From Zoogloeaceae bacterium (GTDB lineage: Bacteria; Pseudomonadota; Gammaproteobacteria; Burkholderiales; Rhodocyclaceae), in the NCBI GenBank assembly GCA_031271025.1, contig JAISWQ010000103.1, positions 1-32,649 of the forward strand: a stretch of 32,649 nt of DNA, read 5' to 3'. The position numbers were made by a program, and so were the translations under genes. This document shows, in pieces, positions 16,633 through 26,436 of the stretch. How positions within the stretch are numbered: position 1 is the first letter of the stretch; each line of letters begins with the position of its first letter. The notes under the pieces are model-generated. The model did not search any database. It was not told the DNA's origin and saw only the letters and a program-made list of their open reading frames with translations.

Positions 16633-17637
16633 ATGTCTGTCAAACCCCCTGTTCGCGTTGCCGTAACCGGCGCTGCCGGCCAGATTGGTTACAGCCTCTT
16701 GTTCCGCATTGCCTCTGGTGAAATGCTGGGCAAGGACCAACCCGTCATTCTGCAACTTCTGGAAATTCCCAACGAAAAAGCACAGAATGCCCTGAAGGGC
16801 GTCATCATGGAACTGGACGATTGTGCTTTTCCGCTTCTGGCGGGCGTCGTGGCAACCGACGATCCCAATGCAGCCTTCAAGGATGCGGATATCTGCCTGC
16901 TGGTTGGCGCCCGTCCACGCGGCCCCGGTATGGAACGTGCCGATCTGCTGCAAGCCAACGGTGCGATCTTCACCGTACAGGGCAAGGCCATTGCCGAGAA
17001 CGCCCGGGAAGACGTGAAGGTATTGGTTGTCGGCAATCCCGCCAACACCAACGCCTATATTGCCCGTGCCGCCGCGATCAAGGTGGGGCGCACCCATCCC
17101 GCCAACTACCATGCCATGCTGCGTCTGGATCACAACCGGGCGCTCACGCAACTGGCGCAAAAAACAGGCCGTCCGGTTGCCTCGCTCAAAAAGCTCGTGG
17201 TCTGGGGCAACCATTCGCCCTCCATGTATGCCGATTACCGCTTTGCCACCGCCAACGGCGACTCCGTGAAGGCGCTCATCAACGATGATGCCTGGAACAA
17301 TGACGTTTTCCTGCCCACGGTGGGTAAGCGTGGCGCGGCGATTATCGACGCACGCGGTCTTTCTTCCGCCGCTTCTGCTGCCAACGCTGCCATCGACCAC
17401 ATTCATGATTGGGTGCTGGGTTCCGACGACTGGGTGACATTGGGCATTCCCGCTCCTGCCGACAACGGCTATGGCATTCCCGAAGGTCTGGTCTTTGGTC
17501 TGCCCTGCGAATGCAAGGGGGGGAAATTTTCCCTCATCAAGGGGCTGGAAATCGACGCATACGCAAAAAGCAAAATCGCCGCGACGCTGAAGGAACTGGA
17601 AGATGAACGCGCCGCGGTGGCGGACATGCTGAAATAA
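16633..17637 (+). CDS. mdh: Malate dehydrogenase (NAD-dependent)
   Basis: This 334-residue cytoplasmic enzyme oxidises malate to oxaloacetate in the TCA cycle. Visible are the NAD-binding loop [11 protein letters not shown] (12-22), the substrate loop [14 protein letters not shown] with arginines R94, R96 and R102, the [10 protein letters not shown] segment, and catalytic H194 in [16 protein letters not shown] 16633 follows an AAGGAGA ribosome-binding site and the canonical N-terminus [16 protein letters not shown]; the frame is open further upstream but that part is the leader. It is probably monocistronic, since a repeat-filled gap of 315 bp separates it from gltX. Confidence 0.97.
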   Translation: MSVKPPVRVAVTGAAGQIGYSLLFRIASGEMLGKDQPVILQLLEIPNEKAQNALKGVIMELDDCAFPLLAGVVATDDPNAAFKDADICLLVGARPRGPGMERADLLQANGAIFTVQGKAIAENAREDVKVLVVGNPANTNAYIARAAAIKVGRTHPANYHAMLRLDHNRALTQLAQKTGRPVASLKKLVVWGNHSPSMYADYRFATANGDSVKALINDDAWNNDVFLPTVGKRGAAIIDARGLSSAASAANAAIDHIHDWVLGSDDWVTLGIPAPADNGYGIPEGLVFGLPCECKGGKFSLIKGLEIDAYAKSKIAATLKELEDERAAVADMLK

Positions 17638-17748
17638 GCTTTTTGTTCCAACCCTTTGTGGAGGATGGCGCGACTGACATTGTTGCGCCCATGCCTTTTC
17701 CTTCTGACTCAGGGAAGAAGGAAGATGGCATGACGTTTCCTCCAGAAC

Positions 17749-17878
17749 CGTCATTGCGAGGTGCAAAGCGACGAAACAATCCAGAAAATGCATGGATTGT
17801 CACGGGGCTGACGTCCCTCGCAATGACAAAAATGGGAGGACGAACTCCCCCCTCAACCAACATTTGGGATTGCGCGCC
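17749..17878 (+). repeat. Dispersed REP/MITE-like repeat, copy 2 (full)
   Basis: The left end CGTCATTGCGAG (17749-17760) and right end CTCGCAATGAC (17817-17827) bracket a core containing ATCCAGAAAATGCATGGATT. The conserved tail (GACGAACTCCCCCCTCAACC, then TTTGGGATTGCGCGCC) follows. It fills most of the mdh-gltX gap. Confidence 0.88.
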
Positions 17879-17952
17879 GTTCTTGTTTTCATTGCGCGCG
17901 CAGGAGATGGCTCGGATAGAATAAGCAGCTTTTCCGCTCACCCCTTGTCATC

Positions 17953-19359
17953 ATGATCCGCACCCGTTTCGCTCCCAGTCCCACTGGCTTTCTTCATATC
18001 GGCGGCGCGCGTACCGCGCTGTTTTCCTGGGCTTATGCCCGTCATCACGGCGGTAAATTTGTGCTGCGTGTGGAAGATACCGACCGCGAACGTTCCACCC
18101 CGGAAGCCGTGCAGGCGATTCTGGATGGCATGAAGTGGCTGGATCTCGCGCACGACGAAGGCCCCTTTTATCAGACCCGGCGCATGGATCGCTACAAGGA
18201 AGTCATCCAGAAGATGCTGGCCGAAGGCACGGCCTATCATTGCTACACCACTCAGGAAGAACTTGCGCAATTGCGCGCCGAGCAGGAAGCGAAGAAGGAA
18301 AAACCGCGCTACGACGGACGCTGGCGTCCCGAACCTGGCAAGGGTTTGCCACCGCCTCCGGCTGGCATCCAGCCTGTCGTGCGTTTCAGGAATCCGACCT
18401 CAGGTGTGGTGAGCTGGGATGACCTCGCCAAGGGACCCATCGAATTTTCCAATGGCGAGCTGGATGACCTCATCATCGCCCGCGCCGACGGCACGCCCAC
18501 CTACAATTTCTGCGTGGTGGTGGATGACTGGGACATGGGCATCACCCATGTCATTCGCGGCGACGACCATGTGAATAACACGCCTCGGCAGATCAACATC
18601 CTGAAGGCTCTGGGCGCGGACATTCCGCAGTATGCCCACCTTTCCATGATTCTGGGGGATGACGGCGCGAAACTGTCCAAGCGGCATGGCGCGGTTTCCG
18701 TGATGCAATATGCCGACGATGGCTTTTTGCCGGAAGCGGTTGCCAACTATCTGGCGCGTCTCTCCTGGTCACATGGCGACGACGAGATTTTTTCCCGCGA
18801 GCAGTTCGTGGAATGGTTCGATCTCGATCACATTACCCCCTCTGCCGCGCAATTCAATACCGAAAAACTGCTTTGGCTCAATCAGCATTACATGAAGCAA
18901 AAACCCGCTGCCGAACTGGCGACACGAATTACGCCGCGCCTCGCCGCAAAGGGCGCGGTGGCGCTGGAGGCGACGCGGCTTGCGGAAGCGGTGGCGCTCT
19001 ATGTGGATCGCTGCAATACCCTGAACGCGCTGGCCGATGCGCTTCTGCCGTTTTACGTAACGCCTGATCCTGCGCCGGAACTGCTGGCGCAGCATCTGAC
19101 GGAAGACGCCAGACCCGCGCTCGCCGGATTCGCGGCAGGGCTGGAGACCGTGGAATGGAGCGCCCCGGCCATTGGCGCGCTTCTGAAGGAAACCCTGAAA
19201 AAGCACGGTCTCAAGATGCCCAGGCTCGCCATGCCCTTGCGTGTGTTGCTCATGGGCGAAGCGCAAACTCCCCCGGTGGATGCCGTGATTGCCCTCCTTG
19301 GGCGAGAAGTGGTGCTGACGCGCCTTGCGGGGTATCGGGATTTGTTGAAAATCCAGTAA
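17953..19359 (+). CDS. gltX: Glutamyl-tRNA synthetase
   Basis: The 468-residue class I synthetase charges tRNA-Glu. The HIGH-type motif is in [19 protein letters not shown] (6-24), the KMSKS-type motif is KLSKRHG (about residue 240), and [13 protein letters not shown] follows the catalytic core pattern. Length fits the bacterial discriminating or non-discriminating GltX; which type cannot be told, though a separate glnS nearby makes indirect Gln-tRNA formation unnecessary. The start [12 protein letters not shown] at ATG 17953 is canonical. A TAGAAT box lies about 30 bases upstream with only a weak -35. Confidence 0.97.
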   Translation: MIRTRFAPSPTGFLHIGGARTALFSWAYARHHGGKFVLRVEDTDRERSTPEAVQAILDGMKWLDLAHDEGPFYQTRRMDRYKEVIQKMLAEGTAYHCYTTQEELAQLRAEQEAKKEKPRYDGRWRPEPGKGLPPPPAGIQPVVRFRNPTSGVVSWDDLAKGPIEFSNGELDDLIIARADGTPTYNFCVVVDDWDMGITHVIRGDDHVNNTPRQINILKALGADIPQYAHLSMILGDDGAKLSKRHGAVSVMQYADDGFLPEAVANYLARLSWSHGDDEIFSREQFVEWFDLDHITPSAAQFNTEKLLWLNQHYMKQKPAAELATRITPRLAAKGAVALEATRLAEAVALYVDRCNTLNALADALLPFYVTPDPAPELLAQHLTEDARPALAGFAAGLETVEWSAPAIGALLKETLKKHGLKMPRLAMPLRVLLMGEAQTPPVDAVIALLGREVVLTRLAGYRDLLKIQ

Positions 19360-19523
19360 CGGAACGCGCCAACTGTTTCCAAAGCAACAGAAAAAACAAA
19401 GGGAAGCAGGGCATCCCCTGAAAGGTCATGAAAAATCATGGACTTGCCGTTTCCTGAGCGTTTGTTTCACATGGCACGCTTGTTGCAGACCAACTCCCTG
19501 TTCAAGGTTTGCAAGGATCGAAA

Positions 19524-21341
19524 TTGCGCGATACGACAAAATACTGGCGGGCGGGCGGCGCGAAGTCTTATCCCCTGTTGCGCTGCCTGGCGCTCTATCG
19601 CCTGACGCCCTGGGCGTTTTGGCTGACGGCTTTCCTGTTTTTCATCTACAACGCCAGTCTGGCGTGGCAGCAGTGGCTGCTGGGGCGGGCGATCCACGAT
19701 GTGCAGCGGGGGCTGGCGGTTGTGTCGAGGGCGGCGGGCGATCTCGATTTCAGCGTCGCCCGGCACTGGCTCTTCGTGCTGGCGGCGGTGGCCGTCGGGC
19801 GCGGTCTGCTGCAATATCTGGCGGGCATTCTGGCGTTGGTCATCGGCCAGGAACTGCTCTTCAACCTGCGCGAACGCATCCTGATCCAGGTGCAGCGGCT
19901 CGATCTCGTCTGGCACTGGCGGCACGGCATCGGCGAGATCATCACGCGCACCACGCGCGACGCCGACAAGGTGCGCGACGCGCTCATCAATTTCTGGCGG
20001 CAGCTTTTTGAAACCGGCCTCGTCATGTGTGCCGTGGTGGGGCTGTTGTTCTGGTATCACCCCTGGCTTGGCGGCGTGCCGTTGATCCTGACGCTGGCGG
20101 CGCTCGCGCTCTTCTTTTTGCAGGTCGACCGGCTGGTGGAACTCGATCGCGCCACGGGCGAAGCCTACGATCGCGTGAATCAGGATCTTTCGGAAGGCGT
20201 CAATGGCGTGCGCGTCATCAAATCCTTCGGTCTGGAAAACGAGCGCATCCGCGCCTTCGCGCAGAATGTCGGCGTCTTCGCCCGGCAGGCGCGCGCGGCG
20301 CTGCGTTACGCGGCGGCGCGGACGCCCTTGCCGCAAGTCGTCGTCGCCCTGGGACAGGTCTGGGTGCTGGGATTCGGCGCGGTTCTCGTGCAGCGGGGGC
20401 GGCTCAATCTGGGCGAATTCGTGACCTCGCTCCTGATCGCCAACACCATGATTTTCCGCATCGAAACCATTGGCCGGGTTATCCAGATTTTCGCCGACGC
20501 GCGCGCCTCCGCCGGACGCATCTGGGATGTGCTGGACGCGGAACCGGCCATCCGGGACCCGGAGGACGGAGGTGCGGAAGCGCCGGAAGGAGCGTTGGGC
20601 GCGCGGCTCGTCGCTGTCCGCGTGGCCGCGCCGGGGGGCGGCCACGATATTCTGCAAGACTGTGCGCTGACGATCGCGCCCGGCGAGATTGTCGCCCTCG
20701 TGGGCGCGACGGGTTCCGGCAAAAGCACGCTGGCGGCGCTGTTTCCGCGTCTGCTCGAAGCGGCGGCGGGGAGGGTGGAGATTGGCTCGGACGCGGCGGG
20801 ATGGCGCAACGTGCGCGATTTCCGGCTGAAAAGTCTGCGGCGGCGGGTGCATGTCGTGCCACAGGAGACCTTCCTCTTTTCCGATACGCTGGAAGCCAAT
20901 CTGCGCCTGGGCAATCCCGACGCCAGCGAAGAAGATCTGCGCCGCGCCCTGCGTCTGGCCGCTGCCGAGGATGTGCTGGAAGGCTTGCCGCACGGCCTTG
21001 AAACAAGGATTGGCGACCGCGGCATGACACTTTCCGGCGGTCAGCGTCAGCGTATCGCGTTGGCGCGCGCGCTGGCGGGCGATCCCGCCGTGCTGATTCT
21101 CGACGACGCGACGAGCGCGCTGGATGCGCTCACCGAACGGGTGGCGCTCGACAACCTCCGCGCTTCCGCGAGCGCCGGACGGCGCACCGTGCTCATGGCG
21201 GCCTCGAAACTCTCGACCATCCTCCTCGCCGACCGTGTGCTCCTGCTCGCGGAGGGGCGCATCGCCGCCTCGGGAACCCACGACGAACTGGCGGCGACGA
21301 ATCCGGTATACCGCGACCTGCTGGGGCTGGATCATGCGTAA
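19524..21341 (+). CDS. Exporter-fold ABC half-transporter with degenerate ATP site (subunit 1)
   Basis: The 605-residue protein fuses an ABC type-1 membrane domain of six helices (about 30-330) to an ATPase domain (350-600). Walker A is GATGSGKST (394-402) and the signature is LSGGQRQ (503-509). The catalytic glutamate position after Walker B is aspartate (LILDDATS, D528), and the switch histidine is replaced by serine (AASKLST, S561). These changes mark the degenerate site of asymmetric heterodimeric transporters. TTG 19524 is chosen because AAGGA sits 7 bases upstream; TTG 19509 is an alternative. The gene overlaps the next subunit by 8 bases. By fold it could export, or import as do YbtPQ and IrtAB. 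Confidence 0.9.
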   Translation: MRDTTKYWRAGGAKSYPLLRCLALYRLTPWAFWLTAFLFFIYNASLAWQQWLLGRAIHDVQRGLAVVSRAAGDLDFSVARHWLFVLAAVAVGRGLLQYLAGILALVIGQELLFNLRERILIQVQRLDLVWHWRHGIGEIITRTTRDADKVRDALINFWRQLFETGLVMCAVVGLLFWYHPWLGGVPLILTLAALALFFLQVDRLVELDRATGEAYDRVNQDLSEGVNGVRVIKSFGLENERIRAFAQNVGVFARQARAALRYAAARTPLPQVVVALGQVWVLGFGAVLVQRGRLNLGEFVTSLLIANTMIFRIETIGRVIQIFADARASAGRIWDVLDAEPAIRDPEDGGAEAPEGALGARLVAVRVAAPGGGHDILQDCALTIAPGEIVALVGATGSGKSTLAALFPRLLEAAAGRVEIGSDAAGWRNVRDFRLKSLRRRVHVVPQETFLFSDTLEANLRLGNPDASEEDLRRALRLAAAEDVLEGLPHGLETRIGDRGMTLSGGQRQRIALARALAGDPAVLILDDATSALDALTERVALDNLRASASAGRRTVLMAASKLSTILLADRVLLLAEGRIAASGTHDELAATNPVYRDLLGLDHA

Positions 21342-23196
21342 GGATGCGCGCGGCGACAAAGCCCTGTCCGACATCGAACTGGAACAGGCACTCGCGGGTA
21401 AAAGCCTCGACCGGCAGATGTTCCGGCGTCTGCTGCCGCTGCTCCATCCGGTGCGGCATCTCATTTACGGCGTCATCTGCACCGAACTCGTGATGGTGGC
21501 CGCCGTGTTCATGCGCCCCTGGTTCATCCGCGAGGTGATTGACAAGGGGCTGCTGCCGGAGACGGGCGGCTGGACGCTGGACGAGAGCGTGGTGCTGCTG
21601 ATGAGCGCGGGGCTGCTCGGCACCTGGGTCTTGCGCTTTTTGCTGGCGGGTCTGACGCAATACCTGGCGGGCAGGGCGGCGATCCACATCCTGAACGACC
21701 TGCGCATCCGCGTGTTCACCCATGTGCAGTCCCTGAGCGTGCGCTACTTCGACCGGACGAAAGCGGGGCGCATCATTTCCCGCGCCGACCGCGACGTGGA
21801 TTCGCTGGAGCCGCTCCTGATCCAGGGGCCGCCGGAACTGCTCTCGGCCTTTCTGCGCTGCCTCGTCTCCGGCCTCATGCTCTGGCTGCTGTCGCCGCTC
21901 CTCTTTTTGAGTCTGGGCGCGATTGTGCCCATCCTCGTTCTCTCCACCTGGGGTTTCAAGCGCATTTCCCATCGTAACTGGGCCAGGGTGGCGGAAAACC
22001 GGGCGCGGTTCACCGCGCATCTGGTGGAATCCGTCTCCGGCGTGCGCCTGATCCAGCAATTCGCCCGTGAACAGAGCAACCGCGCGGCCTACCGGGAGCT
22101 CCTGCGTGCCTTCAATCACGCGCTTATTCGCGGCAATATCCAGTCCTCGTGGTTTTTGCCCCTGACGGGGTTGCTGAACGCCGTCGGCATGGGCGTGTTG
22201 CTGCTGGTGGGCGCGCGCGGCGTCGCGCTGGGAGAGATGAGCATCGGCCAGGTGGCGGAAAGCCTGTTCTACGTCTTCCTGTTCCTGGGGCCGTTGCAGG
22301 AACTGAGTGATCTGTTCGAGCGTTACACCACGGGCGCGGCCTCGGCGCAGCGGATTTTCCTGCTCCTCGACACCGATCCGGAAATCGTCGACCGGGAAAA
22401 CGCCCTCATGCCCGATACCGCGCGTGGAGAAGTGGCATTCGAGCGGGTGCGCTTTGCCTACGCGCCGGAACTGCCGCCGGTCATCCGGGATTTGAGCCTC
22501 ACGATTCCCGCCGGGCAGACCTTCGCCATTGTCGGCCCCACCGGGCACGGCAAGAGCACGCTGGTGCAACTGCTCACGCGCTTCTACGAAGCCGACGCGG
22601 GCAGCGTGCGGCTGGACGGCGCGGACGTGCGCGACTACGCGCAGCACGCGCTGCGGCGGCATGTCGCCGTCGTTTTGCAGGATAACGTGCTTTTTTCCGG
22701 CACGATTCTCGACAATCTTCGCCTCGCCGCGCCCGAGGCCAGCGACGCGGAACTGATCGCGGCGGCGCGCGATCTGGGCGCGGACGAAATCCTCGAACGG
22801 CTACCCTACGGTTTCCACACCCAGGCCGGTCCCCTGGGCGCGCATCTGAGCCAGGGACAGCGGCAACTGGTGTGCCTGGTACGCGCCTACCTGGCTGATC
22901 CCGCCGTGCTCGTGCTGGACGAGGCCACCTCGGCGGTCGACATCCATACCGAACAGCGCATCCAGAAGGCGCTGCGCCGCCTCTGCCGGGGACGCACCGC
23001 CATTGTCATCGCGCACCGCCTGGCCACCATCCGCGACGCCGACCGGATCGCGGTCATCCGCGCCGGACAGGTCGTCGAGACCGGCGCGCACGACAAACTG
23101 ATGGCGGCGGACGGCCACTATGCCGCGTTATACCGTTCCTACGCGGCAGGAGACAAAACGGAAGTTCAGTCCCCTCCTCTGTCTCCCGTTTCCTGA
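21334..23196 (+). CDS. Exporter-fold ABC half-transporter with canonical catalytic residues (subunit 2)
   Basis: The 620-residue partner has a cytoplasmic N-terminus of about 40 residues, six membrane helices (about 43-325) and an ATPase domain (360-605). Walker A is GPTGHGKST (401-409), the catalytic glutamate E530 is present (LVLDEATS) and so is the switch histidine H561 (IAHRLAT). Its signature is altered to LSQGQRQ (505-511). Paired with subunit 1, the consensus ATP site would use this protein's Walker motifs and subunit 1's normal LSGGQ. The match of defects is strong evidence that the two act as an obligate heterodimer. ATG 21334 lies inside the end of the first gene. Confidence 0.92.
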   Translation: MRKDARGDKALSDIELEQALAGKSLDRQMFRRLLPLLHPVRHLIYGVICTELVMVAAVFMRPWFIREVIDKGLLPETGGWTLDESVVLLMSAGLLGTWVLRFLLAGLTQYLAGRAAIHILNDLRIRVFTHVQSLSVRYFDRTKAGRIISRADRDVDSLEPLLIQGPPELLSAFLRCLVSGLMLWLLSPLLFLSLGAIVPILVLSTWGFKRISHRNWARVAENRARFTAHLVESVSGVRLIQQFAREQSNRAAYRELLRAFNHALIRGNIQSSWFLPLTGLLNAVGMGVLLLVGARGVALGEMSIGQVAESLFYVFLFLGPLQELSDLFERYTTGAASAQRIFLLLDTDPEIVDRENALMPDTARGEVAFERVRFAYAPELPPVIRDLSLTIPAGQTFAIVGPTGHGKSTLVQLLTRFYEADAGSVRLDGADVRDYAQHALRRHVAVVLQDNVLFSGTILDNLRLAAPEASDAELIAAARDLGADEILERLPYGFHTQAGPLGAHLSQGQRQLVCLVRAYLADPAVLVLDEATSAVDIHTEQRIQKALRRLCRGRTAIVIAHRLATIRDADRIAVIRAGQVVETGAHDKLMAADGHYAALYRSYAAGDKTEVQSPPLSPVS

Positions 23197-23218
23197 ACCC
23201 CATCGAAAGGACTTCAAC

Positions 23219-24367
23219 ATGAGAAACTTCTTCAAACCCTTCGCGGCGCTGGTCATCGCGCTTGGCGCAGCGGAGCACCTTGCCCACGCGGAAACATGGC
23301 CGGAGGCGGTGCGCATCGGCGTCATCGCCTCCATCGACAAGGCTGGCAAGACGATCATGGCGGGGACCTCACCGCTGGTGGATCGCGTCATCAAGGAAGG
23401 CTGGCTGGAAAAGGAATTGACCCGGCGCGGCATCGAGCTGGAGTGGTATCCGCTGGCGGGCAACGCGGGCACCGGTTCCGTCACCAACGAGGCGTTCGCC
23501 TCCGGGCGCATCGACTTCGCCAATTACGGCGATCTGCCCTCCATCGTTCTCAACGCGGGCGGCGTCCGTACCCACGTGATCGTGCCGAGCGGACGGGGAA
23601 GCGACATGTCGCTGCTGGTGCCGGTACATTCAAAGGTGAAATCGATTGCCGAACTGAAAGGCAAGCGCGTCAGCGTGCACAAGGGGCGTCCCTGGGAACT
23701 GGGCTTCATCAAGGCGGCGGAATCGGCGGGGCTGACTTACGGGGATTTCCAGATTTTCAACATCAACCCGCAGGCGGGAACCGCCGCGCTTGCCTCCGGC
23801 AAGGTGGACGCCCATTTCGTCAACGGCGGCGAACTCCTGGAAATCAAGGGCATTGGCCGGATCATCTGGAGCACCAAGGGCAAGCCTCTGCATTTCAAGA
23901 TGCGAGCGGAATTGTGGGGCGCGCGCGCCTTCACGGAAAAATATCCCGCAACGGCGCAACTGGTGGCCACAGCCTATATCAAGGCGGCGCACTGGGCCGC
24001 GCAGGAGGAGAACCGCGACGAAATCATCCGCATCGGCACACGTTCGGGGTTGCCGGAAGCGGTGGTACGAAAAGACTACGACGATTCGACCTTGACCTGG
24101 AAGGATCGCTGGACGCCGCGCTTCGACCAGGTGGTCTATGACCATTACCGCGAAGTGACCGCCTTTGCCCGCGCGCACAAGCAAATCCGGCGCGACGTCA
24201 AGGCCGACGAACTGCTCGAACCGAAATTCGTGCGGCAGGCGTTGAAGACCCTGAAGCTGGAGGACTTCTGGGCATCTTCGGAAGCAGCGGCGAAAGTTGC
24301 CAAGGATGCCGCGAAGACGGCCGTGAAAACCACCAGAAAGACGAACACCGCCAGGCGCGCGCCATGA
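23219..24367 (+). CDS. Periplasmic SsuA/TauA-like (NMT1-type) substrate-binding protein
   Basis: The 382-residue product has a signal peptide (1-24, ending LAHA) and a fold like aliphatic sulfonate or taurine binding proteins: VRIGVIASIDKAGKTIMAG, SGRIDFANYGDLPSIVLNAGG, LKGKRVSVHKGRPWELGFI and LASGKVDAHFVNGGE. ATG 23219 follows an AAAGGA site 22 bp after the ABC gene. The last 28 or so residues form an unusual Ala/Lys/Thr/Arg-rich tail (KVAKDAAKTAVKTTRKTNT). No SsuBC- or TauBC-type permease and ATPase are present; its neighbours are an exporter-fold ABC pair and an MFS gene that overlaps its stop by 4 bases. The ligand is not predictable from sequence. Confidence 0.88.
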   Translation: MRNFFKPFAALVIALGAAEHLAHAETWPEAVRIGVIASIDKAGKTIMAGTSPLVDRVIKEGWLEKELTRRGIELEWYPLAGNAGTGSVTNEAFASGRIDFANYGDLPSIVLNAGGVRTHVIVPSGRGSDMSLLVPVHSKVKSIAELKGKRVSVHKGRPWELGFIKAAESAGLTYGDFQIFNINPQAGTAALASGKVDAHFVNGGELLEIKGIGRIIWSTKGKPLHFKMRAELWGARAFTEKYPATAQLVATAYIKAAHWAAQEENRDEIIRIGTRSGLPEAVVRKDYDDSTLTWKDRWTPRFDQVVYDHYREVTAFARAHKQIRRDVKADELLEPKFVRQALKTLKLEDFWASSEAAAKVAKDAAKTAVKTTRKTNTARRAP

Positions 24368-25566
24368 CGCCTCCCGCTTCCGGATTGCTCGCCCGGCCCG
24401 GACGTTTTGCCGCTGCCTTCATCTTCCTCTCGCTCACGAGCGGCGTCACCATCGGCATGAACAAGATCCTGGTGACGCTGATGGCCTTGCGGCTGGATGC
24501 GGAAGCTTGGCAGATCGGCCTGCTCATCAGTTCGGAAAGCCTCTCGATGATGCTGATGTCGTTGCCAGCGGGAGTGCTCATCGCCCGTTTCGGCGCGCGC
24601 CCCGTCTATGCCGTCGCCAGCCTTGCCGCGATGTGCCTTTATCCGCTGGTCGCGCATGCGCCAAGCTGGTACGCAGCGGCGGGATTCCTCTTCCTGGCGG
24701 GCGTCTGCATTCCGTTTCGAGTCGTATCCATGAACACCTCCTGGCTGGAGCGCCTGCCGGAACTGGGGACTTCCAGGGGCGGCTGGTATCGCGGGGCGCT
24801 GATGCTGGGCATCGGTCTCATTGGCCCGCTGGCGGGCAACTTCGCCGCCGACCGTTTCGGCGTGCGCGGCAGCTACTGGATCACCAGCGGCCTTTTCGCC
24901 TTCATGGCGGTTTACGGTTTTCTCACCCTTTCGCGGACGGCCTCCCCCAGGCGCGAAGGCATGTCACGCGGACTTGCCGCCATGCTCGGCCAGTTGCGCG
25001 ACCCGGTGGTGCGCGAGGTGTGCCTGTTCGACGGCATGGCGGGCATCGTGCGCGGCTTTCTGGGAACCTTCGCCATCGTGATCGCCGTGCGCGTCTTCCA
25101 CTGGAGCGAGCCGCAGGCGGTACTGGTCGTTGTCGCGGAAGGCGCGACCTTCGTGTTCACCCTCCTTGTCCTCGCGCCCTTCGCCTTCCGGCTGGGCGAA
25201 AAAAGGATGTACGACCTGGGCCATTTCGGCCTGATCGCCGGGCTGGCGATTCTGGGACTCACCCGGTACGGCAGCCTGCTTTTCGTTGGCGCGATCCTGC
25301 ACGCGCTGGGACAGGGACTGAACCAGCTCGTGAATATCGCGCGTGTCTCCCGCGCGGAAGGGAACAAGGGACACATTTCCGGCCTGCAAACGATGGTGAG
25401 CATGGGCGGCAGCTTTGCGGGCGCGGCAGTGGGTGGCCTGTTGAGCAAGGGCATGGCCCTGCAGGACGTATTCCTGCTCTGGATTCCGGCCTGGCTGGCG
25501 ATCTGTCCGGGCGTGCGGCGGCTCCTGAGACGCGGCGCGGAATACCTGCGTCTCCGGCGTCGCTGA
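24364..25566 (+). CDS. Major facilitator superfamily transporter
   Basis: The 400-residue integral membrane protein has about 11-12 predicted helices. The MFS loop 2-3 pattern is seen as GVLIARFGARPVYAVASL (about residues 73-90), and a second-half equivalent is weaker. The ATG at 24364 overlaps the stop of the binding-protein gene (ATGA), so it is the fourth gene of a coupled operon. In the yersiniabactin locus an MFS gene, ybtX, likewise follows the heterodimeric ABC pair ybtPQ. Substrate is unknown. The C-terminal end is very basic (RRLLRRGAEYLRLRRR). Confidence 0.85.
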   Translation: MTPPASGLLARPGRFAAAFIFLSLTSGVTIGMNKILVTLMALRLDAEAWQIGLLISSESLSMMLMSLPAGVLIARFGARPVYAVASLAAMCLYPLVAHAPSWYAAAGFLFLAGVCIPFRVVSMNTSWLERLPELGTSRGGWYRGALMLGIGLIGPLAGNFAADRFGVRGSYWITSGLFAFMAVYGFLTLSRTASPRREGMSRGLAAMLGQLRDPVVREVCLFDGMAGIVRGFLGTFAIVIAVRVFHWSEPQAVLVVVAEGATFVFTLLVLAPFAFRLGEKRMYDLGHFGLIAGLAILGLTRYGSLLFVGAILHALGQGLNQLVNIARVSRAEGNKGHISGLQTMVSMGGSFAGAAVGGLLSKGMALQDVFLLWIPAWLAICPGVRRLLRRGAEYLRLRRR

Positions 25567-25611
25567 AGCCATTTGCTCCCGGTTCAGGGATTGCGACAGA
25601 GCCTCACGTCT

Positions 25612-25730
25612 CGCGACTGCGGGATCCTGTCGGCAGGGACGAAGACGCTGGATTGCCGCAGAGCCAACATCTCTCGCAATGACGAACATGGGGGTCGAAC
25701 CACCTTCACCGCCACTTTGGATTGCACCCC
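25612..25730 (+). repeat. Dispersed REP/MITE-like repeat, copy 3 (degenerate left part)
   Basis: TGGATTGCC, then CTCTCGCAATGACGAACATG and the tail CCACTTTGGATTGCACCCC match the core right end and tail of the other copies; the left half is poorly conserved. It ends exactly at the stop codon of the FHA gene (25731). Confidence 0.65.
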
Positions 25731-26414
25731 TCAGAGCTTGGTGAGAAAAAGCATTTTCACGCCCTGGATCTCAATCTGGTCGAGGTTGTGCAGGGCGTGT
25801 GAAGCCTGTGCGCCGTAGGGTTTGTCATTGATGATGATGGGCATGCCTTCCACATGGGAAATCCGAAAATTCTGGGATGAATGATCGATGCGGGCCACTT
25901 GCACGCCAGGTTTGCCCAAGGTCAGGCTTTCACGGTTCAGCGGAAGTTCCATCCCGGCTTTGGGGCCGCTGATGACGCGCAGAAAACCGTGGAGATCGGT
26001 GTTGATGTTGGTATAGGGGTTTTCCGTATTCATCGCCTCGATCAGCGTTTCCGTCGGCGCGGGAACAAATTCCGCGATTTGGGACTGGGTAAGCGGATCC
26101 TGCTTTGCCACAGGCACAGGCTCCGGTATTTCATTCAGAAATTTGAGCCGGTATTTGCCGATCTCGATTATGTCATTGTGCTTCAGGACATAGCGTTTGA
26201 CGCTGCGCCCGTTGACCTGGGTGCCATTGGTGCTGTCCAGGTCTTCCAGGAAGGAATCCGGGAAAACCGTCGTGATCACGGCGTGCTTGCCGGAAATGGC
26301 GGGATTGTCGATTTGCACGTCATTGCTGGATTTGCGGCCTATGGTGATGCGCCCCTGTTTCAGGGCAATTTCTTTCAGCACCAGACCATCCATGGAAAGA
26401 ATCAGCGTAGCCAT
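25731..26414 (-). CDS. FHA-domain protein
   Basis: The 227-residue cytoplasmic protein has a clear N-terminal forkhead-associated domain (about 1-95) with conserved GRKSSNDVQID (26-36), SGKHA (41-45) and DLDSTNGTQVNG (58-69), the residues that read phosphothreonine. After a linker, a second FHA-like half (about 142-227) keeps the fold rhythm but lacks the STNGT signature, so it is probably not a phosphopeptide reader. It lies 22 bp after the PP2C phosphatase gene, which suggests a shared Ser/Thr phosphorylation circuit. The matching kinase is not in the window. Confidence 0.88.
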   Translation of the reverse strand: MATLILSMDGLVLKEIALKQGRITIGRKSSNDVQIDNPAISGKHAVITTVFPDSFLEDLDSTNGTQVNGRSVKRYVLKHNDIIEIGKYRLKFLNEIPEPVPVAKQDPLTQSQIAEFVPAPTETLIEAMNTENPYTNINTDLHGFLRVISGPKAGMELPLNRESLTLGKPGVQVARIDHSSQNFRISHVEGMPIIINDKPYGAQASHALHNLDQIEIQGVKMLFLTKL

Positions 26415-26436
26415 GTTGTTTTCAACCAGGTGGAGT

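Noticed and set aside
19467-21464. Long minus-strand frame (665 codons) opposite ABC subunit 1
   Set aside because: Arg/Gln/His-rich antisense shadow of a clear ABC transporter gene.
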